From contig JACPIT010000003.1 of NCBI GenBank assembly GCA_016187945.1, positions 124,001 to 188,000 of the forward strand: DNA of 64,000 nt, read 5' to 3'. A program made the translations under genes and the position numbers. How positions within the stretch are numbered: position 1 is the stretch's first letter; every line of letters starts with the position of its first letter. Below the pieces are notes generated by a model that did not search any database, was not told where the DNA came from, and worked only from the letters and a program-made list of their open reading frames with translations. The DNA comes from Opitutia bacterium. GTDB taxonomy: Bacteria; Verrucomicrobiota; Verrucomicrobiia; Opitutales; Opitutaceae. Below are positions 52,949-61,180 of this stretch, one piece after another.

Positions 52949-53024
52949 GTAGGGCGAGTCGTCCCCGACGAGCCGAAGTTTTGGGGGTTGCGAGGAACGG
53001 TTCGCCAGAGACGACTCGCCCTAC
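52949..53024. repeat. palindromic element, GTAGGGCGAGTCGTC family
   Basis: GTAGGGCGAGTCGTC (52949-52963) and GACGACTCGCCCTAC (53010-53024) are perfect 15-base reverse complements, in the gap between convergent genes. Confidence 0.88.
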
Positions 53025-53097
53025 CAGCCGGCTGACCTCGGCGGCGACGGAATACAAGCCGAGCGCGAGCGCGCGAACTTCCTTACGGCGGCGACCG

Positions 53098-53121
53098 AGG
53101 GCCGGCTGAAGCCGGCCCTAC
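53098..53121. repeat. single hairpin of the GGGCCGGC...CCCTAC type
   Basis: GGGCCGGCTGAAGCCGGCCC followed by TAC: a 24-base hairpin ending in CTAC, a lone relative of the D-family elements. It lies 10 bases downstream of the argA stop. Confidence 0.75.
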
Positions 53122-53130
53122 CTGCCGTGC

Positions 53131-54432
53131 TCAGGTGAGCGACTTGAGCAGGATCTTCGAGTTGCGGCCGCTCTCTTCGTAGGCTTTCAGGCGCGATTCG
53201 GGCAGCGCGTCCTTGTCGGCTTCGACGAAGCCGCACACGGACGTGAAGAAGGTGAACGCTTGCGTCGAGAGTGCAAGGGCGGTGGTGGCACCGCGCTCTT
53301 TCGCGAGTTTGAGACCGAACTCGATCATCTTCCGGCCGATGCCGCGATGATGGTAGAATGGCATCACGTAGACGGAGCCGACTTCGGCGTGGTCGGGCTT
53401 GTCCGCGTAGATCGTGACGGAGGCGCACGCGATGATGTTCTCGTCGATCTCGAACACGTAGAAGTTCTCGATGTTCTTCTCGATCGCCTGCTGCGTGCGG
53501 AAGACGAGTTCCTCGCGCTTCACGGCGGAGCGCGTCAGGTTGTAGATCGCGCGAACGTCGCGCTTCGTCGCGAGGCGGATCGACTGATACTCGTTGCCGT
53601 GGATGAGCGTGCCGACGCCTTCGTTGGAGAAAATCTCGGTGAGCAGACCGTCGATCATGCGGCCGTCGAGCAGGTGCACGCGCGGTGTGCCGGTCTCGAT
53701 GGCTTTGACGGCGTGCGCGGCTTTGGAGCGCATCGCCTCGTTGATCGCGTCGGGATTTTTCGCGAGCAGGTCGCGCAGGGCATCGACGTTGATCTGCTGC
53801 TTGAACGCGCCGTCGATCTCGAGGCCGCGGTTGGGCGTGAAGAAAATGATCTTCGTCGCGTGGAGCGCTTCGGCGAGCTCGGCGGCGAGCAGATCGGAGT
53901 TCACGCGCAGCGGGCGGCCGTCGCGGTCGAACGCGATCGGATTCACCACCGGCACGACGCCGGAGCTGATGAGCTGCACGAGAAATTCCTTGTCGATGCG
54001 GTCGACGCGGCCGGTGAGTTGATGATCGACGCCGCGCAGGATGCCGAGCGGAGCGGAGCGGACGGCGTTGGTGAGCGCGGCCTTCAGGTTGTTTTGCGAA
54101 AGCTCCTCGAGCACGAGGTGCGTGACGCGGCCGGCGGCGCGGATCGCGAGGTCGAGCGTCGCGGCGTCGGTGACGCCGGTGCCGATCGAATCGGTGATCG
54201 TGACTTTGCGCAGCGAGGAGAGCTCCTCGATCTGGCGGCCGATGCCGTGGACGATGACGACCTTGATGCCGAGCGAGCGGAGCACCGCGACGTCGAGGAG
54301 GATGTTGCCGAAATTCTCGTCGGCGACGATCGCGCCGTCGATGGCCAGAATGAAAATCTGGTCCTGGTAACGCGGGACGTATTTCAGGATACCGCGGAGG
54401 TCGGTGGGCTTGATGTCGGCGCCAATGGACAT
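53131..54432 (-). CDS. argA: N-acetylglutamate synthase (amino-acid N-acetyltransferase)
   Basis: A 433-residue two-domain enzyme for the first step of arginine synthesis (acetyl-CoA + glutamate to N-acetylglutamate), cytoplasmic. The N-terminal amino-acid kinase domain has DQIFILAIDGAIV, VVIVHGIGRQIEELS, GVVPVVNPIAFDRDGRPLRVN and EIDGAFKQQINVDALRDLLA. The C-terminal GNAT domain has ENIIACASVTIYADKPDHAE, GSVYVMPFYHHRGIGRKMIE and a good acetyl-CoA loop (HHRGIGRK). This matches classical ArgA. The ATG at 54432 gives a normal N-terminus; ATGs at 54459 and 54486 are possible. No other arg gene is adjacent. Confidence 0.95.
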   Translation of the reverse strand: MSIGADIKPTDLRGILKYVPRYQDQIFILAIDGAIVADENFGNILLDVAVLRSLGIKVVIVHGIGRQIEELSSLRKVTITDSIGTGVTDAATLDLAIRAAGRVTHLVLEELSQNNLKAALTNAVRSAPLGILRGVDHQLTGRVDRIDKEFLVQLISSGVVPVVNPIAFDRDGRPLRVNSDLLAAELAEALHATKIIFFTPNRGLEIDGAFKQQINVDALRDLLAKNPDAINEAMRSKAAHAVKAIETGTPRVHLLDGRMIDGLLTEIFSNEGVGTLIHGNEYQSIRLATKRDVRAIYNLTRSAVKREELVFRTQQAIEKNIENFYVFEIDENIIACASVTIYADKPDHAEVGSVYVMPFYHHRGIGRKMIEFGLKLAKERGATTALALSTQAFTFFTSVCGFVEADKDALPESRLKAYEESGRNSKILLKSLT

Positions 54433-54555
54433 TTTTTGAGAACGCAGTTCTTCGGGCATCGCGCCCGGCGCGTCAATAGCGCGCATGTCGCGTTCGCGCG
54501 ACGGAGCGGGGAGAGCAGGCGGGCAGGTGCGCCCCGAGCTTGCGTCGATGGATTC

Positions 54556-54576
54556 TTCGCTGCGCTCAGAATGACA
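54556..54576. repeat. dispersed GCTGCGCTCAGAATGACA motif
   Basis: Inverse-orientation relative of the motif at 1161-1181, one base different. It lies between argA and the next minus-strand gene. Confidence 0.5.
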
Positions 54577-54613
54577 AAACCGAAGGATGCGGCGCCGTGG
54601 CAGTCAGTCGCCT

Positions 54614-55234
54614 TCAGCGCACGGTGAACGTCCACTGCGCGGCCGGGCCTTTCGCGGCGAGGCGCGCGGTGTAGCGGCCCGGAGCGAGACGATCGGTGGG
54701 CACGCTCGCGCAGTAGTCGGCATCTTCCCAACGGCTGAGCAGGTGGTCCGGCAGTTTTTCGATCACGGGGATGAGCACGATCTCGTTGCCACGCAGGAGC
54801 GCTTCGATGCGGCTGACTTGGAAATTTTGATCGGTGAGGCTCGCGGTGAAAAATACCGAGTAGGTCGAACCGTGTGTGGCGTCCGTCGACGCGGTGACTT
54901 TGTCGATCGTGGCGAGCAGGCGCGGTTTCTCGGCGAAGGACGCTTCGAGTTCCGTGCCGAGGCCGGCGCTGCTGCGCGAAACGGACGCGGCGAGGCCGAA
55001 GCCGGGTTTGCTGGCGGGGCGCGTGAGTTCGACGGGGAGTTTTTGCCAGCCGGCGTTGAGGAGGCGCGCGGTCGTGGCGCGCTTGTTCATATCTTCGTAG
55101 GGGCGGAATGCCGGGCCGGGCTTGCGATAATAGATGTTCACGAGCGTGTAGCCGACGACGAAGATCACGATGGCGAGCACGATCCATTTCATGGACCAGG
55201 GCTTCGGTGCGGGGCGGTTGCGGCGGGCGCTCAT
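54614..55234 (-). CDS. hypothetical inner-membrane-anchored protein
   Basis: A 206-residue protein with one N-terminal transmembrane segment (WIVLAIVIFVVGYTLVNIYY, about residues 17-36) and a periplasmic beta-rich domain of about 160 residues ending AQWTFTVR. RKPGPAFRPYEDMNKRATTA follows the helix. There is no recognisable enzyme motif. The pattern (short cytoplasmic tail, helix, immunoglobulin-like domain) would fit a FixH-like or accessory envelope protein; I could not confirm this. Monocistronic, 180 bases upstream of the argA start. Confidence 0.7.
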   Translation of the reverse strand: MSARRNRPAPKPWSMKWIVLAIVIFVVGYTLVNIYYRKPGPAFRPYEDMNKRATTARLLNAGWQKLPVELTRPASKPGFGLAASVSRSSAGLGTELEASFAEKPRLLATIDKVTASTDATHGSTYSVFFTASLTDQNFQVSRIEALLRGNEIVLIPVIEKLPDHLLSRWEDADYCASVPTDRLAPGRYTARLAAKGPAAQWTFTVR

Positions 55235-55283
55235 CAGCGCGGGAGCAAACCATGCCGCGTGCGCGGCTCAAGCGGGGATTGCG

Positions 55284-55311
55284 GGTAGGGCGGCGAGTCC
55301 CTTCGCCGCCG
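55284..55311. repeat. GTAG-tagged hairpin GTAGGGCGGCGAGTCCCTTCGCCGCC
   Basis: GTAG followed by a GGCGGCGA/TCGCCGCC stem: a single REP-like unit in the 349-base gap between the hypothetical membrane protein and proS. Confidence 0.75.
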
Positions 55312-55408
55312 CGCGCCCGTGGCGAGCCGGCGCGGAGCGGAGTCCGCGTCCCGCCTTTCGCGCGTCTAATGAGGTTCGAGCAATAGACTGGCGCGCGCGA
55401 AGCCGCAG

Positions 55409-55480
55409 GTAGGGCGGAGCGGCCCGCTCCGCCGCGAGGGCGATATCGCGTTCGTGGCGCACCGAGCCGGTGCGCCCTAC
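55409..55480. repeat. paired GTAG-tagged hairpins upstream of proS
   Basis: GTAGGGCGGAGCGGCCCGCT (hairpin 55409-55435) and GGCGCACCGAGCCGGTGCGC followed by CCTAC (hairpin 55456-55480) face each other. The two hairpins differ in stem sequence but share the GTAGGGC/GCCCTAC ends, like a BIME made of two different REP units. Confidence 0.8.
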
Positions 55481-55583
55481 CTGTCCGTCCGATGCGCGAG
55501 GCGCAATAGAACGCACGCGCTCGCGCCGCACTCGGAATTACCGTTGCGCGGGGGCAGGGGAGTTGTTTCGGTGCGGGTTTCCC

Positions 55584-57374
55584 ATGAAGAAGTGGTCGCA
55601 GACTTTCATTCCCACGCTCAAAGAGAGCCCGGCGGACGCCGAGATCGCGTCCCACAAGCTGCTCGTGCGCGCCGGCCTCGTGCGCAAGCTCGGCGGCGGC
55701 CTCTACACCTTCATGCCGGCCGGCCTGCGCGTGATGCAGAAGATCTCGCAAATCTGCCGCGAGGAAATGGAACGCGCCCGCCCCGACCACGAGCGCGCGG
55801 GTGCGATCGAAGTCTGGATGCCGCACGTGCACCCGGCCGAGCTGTGGGAGGAAGGTCCGCGTTGGGCCGCGGCGCGCGAGATCATGTTCCGCGTCGACCA
55901 CGCCGGCGCCGGCAAGGGCCGCAGCAAGGAGCCGGAGTTCGTCCTCGGGCCGACGCACGAAGAAGTCGTGACGCCGCTCGTGAAGGCCGAAATCACGAGC
56001 TACCGCGACCTGCCGAAGAATTTCTATCAGATCTCGACCAAGTTCCGTAACGAGATTCGCCCGCGCTACGGCCTGATGCGCGCGCGAGAGTTCGTGATGA
56101 TGGACGCTTACTCGTTCGACGCGACCGACGATGGCGCGATCAAGAGCTATCTCGCGATGAAGGCTTCCTACGAAGCGTTCTTCAAGCGGCTCGGCATCGT
56201 CGCGATTGCCGTCGAAGCCGACACCGGCGTCATGGGCGGCAGCTTCTCGCACGAGTTCATGGTGCCCGCCGAAATCGGCGACGACGACGTGATCTACAAC
56301 GAAGAGAGCGGCTACGCGGCCAACCGCGAAAAAGCCACGAGTGCGCTCGTGCCGGCCGATCTTGCGGACGCCGCGCCCGTCGGCGCGATCGAAGAATTCG
56401 CAACGCCTGGCGTCGTCACGATCGCCGCGCTCGAAGCCGCACCTTACTCGGTGCCGGCGGATAAGCAGTTCAAGACGCTCGTGTTCGTCGGCGATGGCAC
56501 GCCGTTCGTCGTGATCGTGCGCGGCTGCGACGACGTCGAAGAGGCGAAGCTCGGCGCGCTCGGCTTCCAGCTCTGGCGCCCCGCCACGCCGGAGGAAATC
56601 GAGCCGGTCCTCGGCGCGAAGCCCGGTTCGCTCGGCGCCGTGAAAGGCACGATCAAGAACCCGTCCGCGCTCGCGGGCGTGTTCGCCGATCACGCGATCC
56701 GTCTCATCGGCAACGGCACGACCGGCGCGAACAAGGACGGTTTCCACCTGCGCAACGTCAACGTCGCGCGCGATCTCGCGATCACGAAGTTCGGCGACTT
56801 CCGTCGCGTGCGCGTCGGCGAGCCCGACGTGAAATCCGGCAAGCCGCTCCAGGCGCGCCGCGGCATCGAGGTTGGCCACATTTTCAAGCTCGGCACGAAA
56901 TACTCCGAGAAATTCAACGCGGTCTACACCGACGACAAGAAGCAGTCGCACCACATGGTGATGGGCTGCTACGGCATCGGCGTGAGCCGCACGCTGCAGG
57001 CGATCATCGAGCAATCGAACGACGCCGACGGCATCATCTGGCCGTGGGCCGTTGCGCCTTGGCAGGTCGTGGTGACGAATCTCGATCCGCAGGACGCCAC
57101 CGCGAGCGGCGTCGCCGAGAAACTCGCCGCGGCCGCCGAAGCGGCCGGTGCGGACGTGTTGATCGACGATCGCGCGGAGCGCCCGGGCGTGAAATTCAAG
57201 GACGCCGACCTGCTCGGTTTCCCGCTGCGCCTTACCGTCGGAGGCAAGGGCCTCAAAGAAGGCATCATCGAGATGAAGTGGCGCGCCGAGAAGGACGTGA
57301 AGAAGGTTCCGCTCGCGGACGCCGAGGCGGTCATCGCCGCGGCCGTGCGCGCGGCGGGCGCGGCCAAGGCGTGA
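55584..57374 (+). CDS. proS: prolyl-tRNA synthetase (bacterial type, with editing insert)
   Basis: A 596-residue class II synthetase that charges tRNA-Pro. Motif 1 and 2 regions include LVRAGLVRKLGGGLYTFMPA, FVLGPTHEEVVTPLVK and KFRNEIRPRYGLMRAREFVM. The INS editing insertion (about 225-400) carries EEFATPGVVTIAALEAAPYS and IKNPSALAGVFADHAIRLIG. Motif 3 is GCYGIGVSRTLQAIIEQ, then the anticodon-binding domain. The length fits bacterial ProS with insert. The ATG at 55584 is the family start. It is preceded by paired palindromic hairpins and followed by another element; no T-box seen. Confidence 0.97.
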   Translation: MKKWSQTFIPTLKESPADAEIASHKLLVRAGLVRKLGGGLYTFMPAGLRVMQKISQICREEMERARPDHERAGAIEVWMPHVHPAELWEEGPRWAAAREIMFRVDHAGAGKGRSKEPEFVLGPTHEEVVTPLVKAEITSYRDLPKNFYQISTKFRNEIRPRYGLMRAREFVMMDAYSFDATDDGAIKSYLAMKASYEAFFKRLGIVAIAVEADTGVMGGSFSHEFMVPAEIGDDDVIYNEESGYAANREKATSALVPADLADAAPVGAIEEFATPGVVTIAALEAAPYSVPADKQFKTLVFVGDGTPFVVIVRGCDDVEEAKLGALGFQLWRPATPEEIEPVLGAKPGSLGAVKGTIKNPSALAGVFADHAIRLIGNGTTGANKDGFHLRNVNVARDLAITKFGDFRRVRVGEPDVKSGKPLQARRGIEVGHIFKLGTKYSEKFNAVYTDDKKQSHHMVMGCYGIGVSRTLQAIIEQSNDADGIIWPWAVAPWQVVVTNLDPQDATASGVAEKLAAAAEAAGADVLIDDRAERPGVKFKDADLLGFPLRLTVGGKGLKEGIIEMKWRAEKDVKKVPLADAEAVIAAAVRAAGAAKA

Positions 57375-57413
57375 GCGAACGCGCGATCGCGCAGGATTCG
57401 CTGCCCTTCGGAG

Positions 57414-57460
57414 CAGGGCCGGTTTTCAACCGGCCCAGGCCAGTCGAAGACTGGCCCTAC
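57414..57460. repeat. palindromic element, GGGCCGGTTTTCAACCGGCCC (D family, copy)
   Basis: GCAGGGCCGGTTTTCAACCG and CCAGTCGAAGACTGGCCCTAC (21 bases, 57440-57460): two adjacent hairpins with GCAG and CTAC ends in the proS-clpS gap. Compare 47759-47825. Confidence 0.85.
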
Positions 57461-57509
57461 TTGATGGTGGCGACCTCGCGCTGGCATTCTTTCCGCTTCT
57501 GACTTTGCT

Positions 57510-57815
57510 GTGACCGTGGCCGCCACGAAGACTCACCACACACCCGCGCTCGCGACCGAGACGGAAGCGCGCCTGCAGGACGCGTGGCGTGTCGTCGTGC
57601 TGAACGACCCGGTGAACCTTATGTCGTATGTCGTCATGGTGTTCAAAAAGGTGTTCGGCTACGACGAGGTGAAGGCCCGCAAGCACATGCTCGAAGTGCA
57701 CGAGCAAGGCCGCTCGATCCTCTGGACGGGCAACCGCGAGGCGGCCGAGGCTTACGTTTTCACCCTGCAACAGTGGCACCTCACGGCGGTGCTCGAAGCG
57801 AATGAAGCGGGTTGA
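57510..57815 (+). CDS. clpS: ATP-dependent Clp protease adaptor ClpS
   Basis: A 101-residue adaptor that binds N-degron residues and delivers proteins to ClpAP or ClpCP. The core RVVVLNDPVNLMSYVVMVFK (about residues 27-46), the HMLEVHEQGRSILWTGNREA stretch and the hydrophobic pocket residues are present. The GTG start at 57510 is the best supported. The next gene starts 14 bases before this stop, a strong sign of translational coupling. With the ATE-like gene at 44612 it suggests an N-end rule pathway. Confidence 0.94.
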   Translation: MTVAATKTHHTPALATETEARLQDAWRVVVLNDPVNLMSYVVMVFKKVFGYDEVKARKHMLEVHEQGRSILWTGNREAAEAYVFTLQQWHLTAVLEANEAG

Positions 57816-58254
57816 AATCAAACTGAATCTCGAAGCCGTCGCGCCGCTGCTCGACGTGATGAAAGCCACGGCTGATCAACTTGAACCGCGGCTCGCCATC
57901 GAGCCGGAGGTGCCCGACCCGGAGTTCGCCGACGATTGGAAACAGGAGTTGCTCGCGGCGCAGAGGAGCGATCTCGCCGTGCTGCTGGGGTTGTTCGACT
58001 CGGAGTTTTTCGCCAGCGGCGTGATCGCGCTCGATCCGGGCAACGCGGAGCAGATATTGCGCGCGTGCGCCGCGATCCGCCTGCGCTTGCGCGACGAGTT
58101 TTTCAAGGAACTCGAGGAGGAACACCTCGAGGCGGGCGACATCAACGTTGACGATTTCGCCGAGCCGTTGCGCCGCGCGTTCGCCGCCTACGTGTTTCTC
58201 GCGACGCTGCAGGAGGTGATCGTGCAGCACCTCGATCCGACGATCATCGAGTGA
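57802..58254 (+). CDS. ClpS-coupled hypothetical protein (DUF2017-like)
   Basis: A 150-residue acidic, helical protein that overlaps clpS by 14 bases. WKQELLAAQRSDLAVLLGLF and ACAAIRLRLRDEFFKELEEE recall DUF2017 proteins, which also follow clpS in Actinobacteria; the match is by general pattern and place, not a firm motif. No signal peptide or membrane helix. A role as a partner or regulator of ClpS-dependent degradation is inference from the coupling. Confidence 0.75.
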   Translation: MKRVEIKLNLEAVAPLLDVMKATADQLEPRLAIEPEVPDPEFADDWKQELLAAQRSDLAVLLGLFDSEFFASGVIALDPGNAEQILRACAAIRLRLRDEFFKELEEEHLEAGDINVDDFAEPLRRAFAAYVFLATLQEVIVQHLDPTIIE

Positions 58255-58289
58255 GGAGCGGTCGCGATTTTAGCGACGCATGCCTCAAA

Positions 58290-58351
58290 GTAGCAGCCGA
58301 CGTGAGGAGGCTGTGATTGTCGTGCGACAGCCTCCTCACGTCGGCTGCTAC
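58290..58351. repeat. palindromic element, GTAGCAGCCGACGTGAGGAGG (F family, copy 2)
   Basis: GTAGCAGCCGACGTGAGGAG and CTCCTCACGTCGGCTGCTAC form near-perfect 23-base arms with a short centre, between the clpS partner gene and the 6S RNA gene. First copy at 44452-44521. Confidence 0.9.
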
Positions 58352-58398
58352 TGGGCGGGCGGCTGGAATCGCCGCGGGAAATTCCGCCCTATTCGCAT

Positions 58399-58426
58399 TT
58401 GACGGAGGAGGTGTCGGGACTACGGT
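58399..58426 (+). promoter_or_regulatory. sigma-70-type promoter for the 6S RNA gene
   Basis: TTGACG (58399-58404), a 16-base spacer and TACGGT (58421-58426) place a transcription start seven or eight bases on, exactly where the RNA closing stem begins (58434). Confidence 0.65.
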
Positions 58427-58433
58427 CGCACGC

Positions 58434-58614
58434 GACACTCTGCAGTGTTCGAGGTGTCTCGAATTCGCTCTTTGCCTTTGATACCATTTGGGAGCCGCCA
58501 AGCGGCACGCGGATGCCAGGCCGTAAACCGGAAGGCAGAAACGTGCCAGGTGGCGCCCACCTTAACCTAGAAGGTTTTGGAGCCACAGTAGACATACGGC
58601 ACAGGCGGAGTGTC
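58434..58614 (+). ncRNA. ssrS: 6S RNA
   Basis: About 181 bases, the usual length of 6S RNA, the transcript that mimics an open promoter and binds sigma-70 RNA polymerase in slow growth. The closing stem GACACTCTGC (58434-58443) pairs with GCGGAGTGTC (58605-58614). Family features in order: CTCTGCAGTGTTCG at the 5' side, GCGCCCACCTT near 58553-58563 followed by AACC and AAGGTTTT, and ACAGGCGG before the 3' stem. A promoter lies just upstream. The sequence carries no convincing reading frame; the gene on its 3' side starts at 58642. Confidence 0.78.
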
Positions 58615-58641
58615 ATTTCAATTTCCTCCCACGCATACCCC

Positions 58642-58992
58642 ATGGAAAGACTGCCTTACTACCAAGTCCTGCACCTGCTCTCGTTGGCGGTGCTGAGCGC
58701 GCATACGTTTATGGCGTTCGCCAATCCCGCGCCCGAAAACCGCAAGCGCACGATGATGATCACCGGCATCGCCGCGCTGCTGATGCTCGTCAGCGGTTTC
58801 GCGATGCTCTCGCTGAACAAGATTCCGCTGATGAGCACCGGCTGGGTCTGGGTGAAACTGGTGTGCTGGCTCGGGCTGTCGGGCCTGGCAGGCATTGCTT
58901 ATCGCCGTCCGCATCTGCGTGGCGTGCTGAGCACGATCGCCTTGGTGCTCGTCGCGACGGCGCTCGTGATGGTGTATTTCCGGCCGTTCTGA
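58642..58992 (+). CDS. small four-helix inner-membrane protein
   Basis: A 116-residue hydrophobic protein with about four transmembrane segments (near residues 7-27, 38-58, 68-85 and 93-113). MERLPYYQVLHLLSLAVLSA and TGWVWVKLVCWLGLSGLAGI recall the general layout of SirB-like or cytochrome-associated membrane proteins, but no ligand motif beyond one His in each of the first helices can be seen. It lies 28 bases after the 6S RNA and 13 before the polymerase gene. Function unknown. Confidence 0.75.
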   Translation: MERLPYYQVLHLLSLAVLSAHTFMAFANPAPENRKRTMMITGIAALLMLVSGFAMLSLNKIPLMSTGWVWVKLVCWLGLSGLAGIAYRRPHLRGVLSTIALVLVATALVMVYFRPF

Positions 58993-59005
58993 GCCGGAGT
59001 CGCTG

Positions 59006-61177
59006 ATGGCCGATACGCTGTGCGGGCTGTGGATCGACGACGCGGGTAAAGCCCACGTGTCCGTCGCGACGCCCGACGGCGGTCGCGCGGATCGCCTCGA
59101 AAATTTCCGGCCGTTCGCGTGGGTCGGCGAGGGCGCGACGATTCCGGACATCGCCTTCGAGCGTTTGCGGGGCGAGGGCGCGTTTCCGTGGCTCGCGCAC
59201 GCGGACGAGCTGACGCGCTTCGACGACTTTTTCCGCGCCACGCGCGAGGGCGCGCCGATCGACGTGCTCAAGCCCTACGAGAGCCAGTGGCTCCTGCAAA
59301 ATCGCGCGCGCCTCTTCGCCGAGATGCATTTCGCCGAGCTGCGCCGCTGCCAGCTCGACATCGAGACGGCGTCCGAGGAGCCGGGCGGATTTTCCGACGC
59401 GCGCAACGCCGGCGACCGCATCCTCGCGATCGGCCTCCAATGCGGCGCGCGCCGCGAGCTGCTGCAGCTCGAGGACGAGACGCCCGACGGCGAGAAGCGG
59501 CTTTTGCTGCGCTTCAACGACGTGCTGCGCGAGATGGATCCGGACGTCATCGAGGGGCACAACCTCTTCAAGTTCGACCTCGATTACCTGCGCCAGCGCT
59601 GCCGCCGCTACAAAATTCCGTGCGCGTGGGGACGCTTCGGGTTAAACGCCGAGTTTCGCAACAGCCGCCTGAAGGTCGCGGAGCGCTGGGTGGATTTTCC
59701 GCGCTGTGACATCCCGGGGCGCGCCGTGATCGACACGTATCTGCTCGTGCAGCTCTACGACATCACGACGCGCGAGATGACGTCGTATGGTCTGAAGGAG
59801 GCCGCGATCTACTTCGGCGTGACACCCGAAAACGGCGCCGGCCGCACCTACATCGACGGCGTCGGCATCCAGGACGAGTTTCGCCGCGACCGCGCGAAGT
59901 TTCTCGCATATCTCGGCGACGATTTGCGTGAGACGAAAGGCGTGGCGGACGTGCTGCTGCCGACGTATTTCGAGCAGGCGCGCACGTTTCCGTTGCTGCT
60001 GCAGGACGCCGCGCTGCGCGGCACGGCGGGCAAGGTCGACCTGTTGTTCCTCGAGGAATACTACCACGCGCGCGCGGCGTGTCCGGCGCCGGTGGAGTGG
60101 GCGACGTTCGAGGGCGGCTTCACGCGCAGCTTCCAGGAAGGCGTGTTCAAGCACGTGCTGCATTTCGACGTGGCGTCGCTCTATCCGAGCCTGCTGCTGC
60201 ACATCGGCCGTAACCCGAAAACCGACACCCTCGGCGTGTTCATCCCGATGCTCCAGCGGCTCCGCGAATACCGCCTGCGCTACAAGCAACTCGCGAAGAA
60301 TGCGCCGACGCAGGGGGAGCGCGACGAGGCGCAGGCGCGGCAGCAGACGTTCAAGATCCTCATCAACTCATTCTACGGCTACCTCGGTTTCTCCGGCGCG
60401 CGGTTCGGCGACGGCGAACTCGCGGCCGAGGTGACGCGCCGCGGGCGTGAGTTGCTGCAGCGGCTCATCGACGAATTTCAGAAACATGGCTGCACGATCC
60501 TCGAGGCCGATACGGATGGCATCTATCTTTCGTCCGAGCGTTACTACGCCGAGCCCGAGAAATTGCTCGCGGAAGTCGCCGGCGTGCTGCCGCCGGGCAT
60601 CGAACTGGAATTCGACGGTCGCTACGACGCGATGTTCTGCTACAAGGCGAAGAACTACGCGCTCGCCGTCGACGGCGAGGTGACGCTGCGCGGCTCGGCA
60701 CTGCGCTCGCGCGGCATCGAGCCTTACCTGAAGCGGCTGAGCGACGAGTTCATCGCCTACGTGCTTGGCGTCACCGATCAATCGCCGGCGAAGACGATCG
60801 AGGAGTTTCGCGCGAAGATCGCGGCGCGCGAGCTGCCCGTGGCCGAACTCGCGAAGTCGGAATCGCTCAGCCAGAACCCCGACGCCTACGCGCAGTGGGT
60901 CGCGGGCGGAGGCAAGCCCCGGCGTGCCGCCGCGGAGGCGGCGTTGCAGCTCACTCCGCGCCCGCGCATGGGCGAGCGCGTGACCTACTACATCGGCGCG
61001 AAACAGAAGGGGCAGACGGCCGATTGGCAGCGCGCGCGGCCGGTGGCGCTCTACGATGCACAGGCGGCGCCCTACGACCCTGTCTATTACTTGGAAAAAA
61101 TCGACGATTGGGCGGAACGCTATGGACGCTTTGTCGGTCTCCGGCCAAAAGTCGATCAGCAGGAGTTCCTGCTGTGA
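59006..61177 (+). CDS. family B DNA polymerase (Pol II-like), compact
   Basis: A 723-residue polymerase with an intact proofreading exonuclease: ExoI CQLDIET (about 115-121), ExoII GHNLFKFDL (about 184-192), ExoIII YLGDDLRET (about 301-309). The polymerase motifs A (FDVASLYPS, about 387-395), B (KILINSFYGYLGF, about 450-462) and C (EADTDGIYL, about 500-508) are complete. It is shorter than E. coli Pol II (783). Such enzymes act in repair or lesion restart in bacteria. It is 13 bases after a small membrane gene and three before the next, in a tight transcript. Role in this organism inferred. Confidence 0.92.
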   Translation: MADTLCGLWIDDAGKAHVSVATPDGGRADRLENFRPFAWVGEGATIPDIAFERLRGEGAFPWLAHADELTRFDDFFRATREGAPIDVLKPYESQWLLQNRARLFAEMHFAELRRCQLDIETASEEPGGFSDARNAGDRILAIGLQCGARRELLQLEDETPDGEKRLLLRFNDVLREMDPDVIEGHNLFKFDLDYLRQRCRRYKIPCAWGRFGLNAEFRNSRLKVAERWVDFPRCDIPGRAVIDTYLLVQLYDITTREMTSYGLKEAAIYFGVTPENGAGRTYIDGVGIQDEFRRDRAKFLAYLGDDLRETKGVADVLLPTYFEQARTFPLLLQDAALRGTAGKVDLLFLEEYYHARAACPAPVEWATFEGGFTRSFQEGVFKHVLHFDVASLYPSLLLHIGRNPKTDTLGVFIPMLQRLREYRLRYKQLAKNAPTQGERDEAQARQQTFKILINSFYGYLGFSGARFGDGELAAEVTRRGRELLQRLIDEFQKHGCTILEADTDGIYLSSERYYAEPEKLLAEVAGVLPPGIELEFDGRYDAMFCYKAKNYALAVDGEVTLRGSALRSRGIEPYLKRLSDEFIAYVLGVTDQSPAKTIEEFRAKIAARELPVAELAKSESLSQNPDAYAQWVAGGGKPRRAAAEAALQLTPRPRMGERVTYYIGAKQKGQTADWQRARPVALYDAQAAPYDPVYYLEKIDDWAERYGRFVGLRPKVDQQEFLL

Positions 61178-61180
61178 TCC

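Noticed and set aside
54384-57014. Minus-strand open frame of 876 codons over argA, the small membrane gene and proS
   Set aside because: Composition is that of an antisense shadow; proS and argA are certain in their own frames.
58399-58641. In-frame extension upstream of the small membrane gene
   Set aside because: It would translate the 6S RNA region; the promoter and RNA structure explain this stretch better, and the ATG at 58642 gives a normal hydrophobic start.
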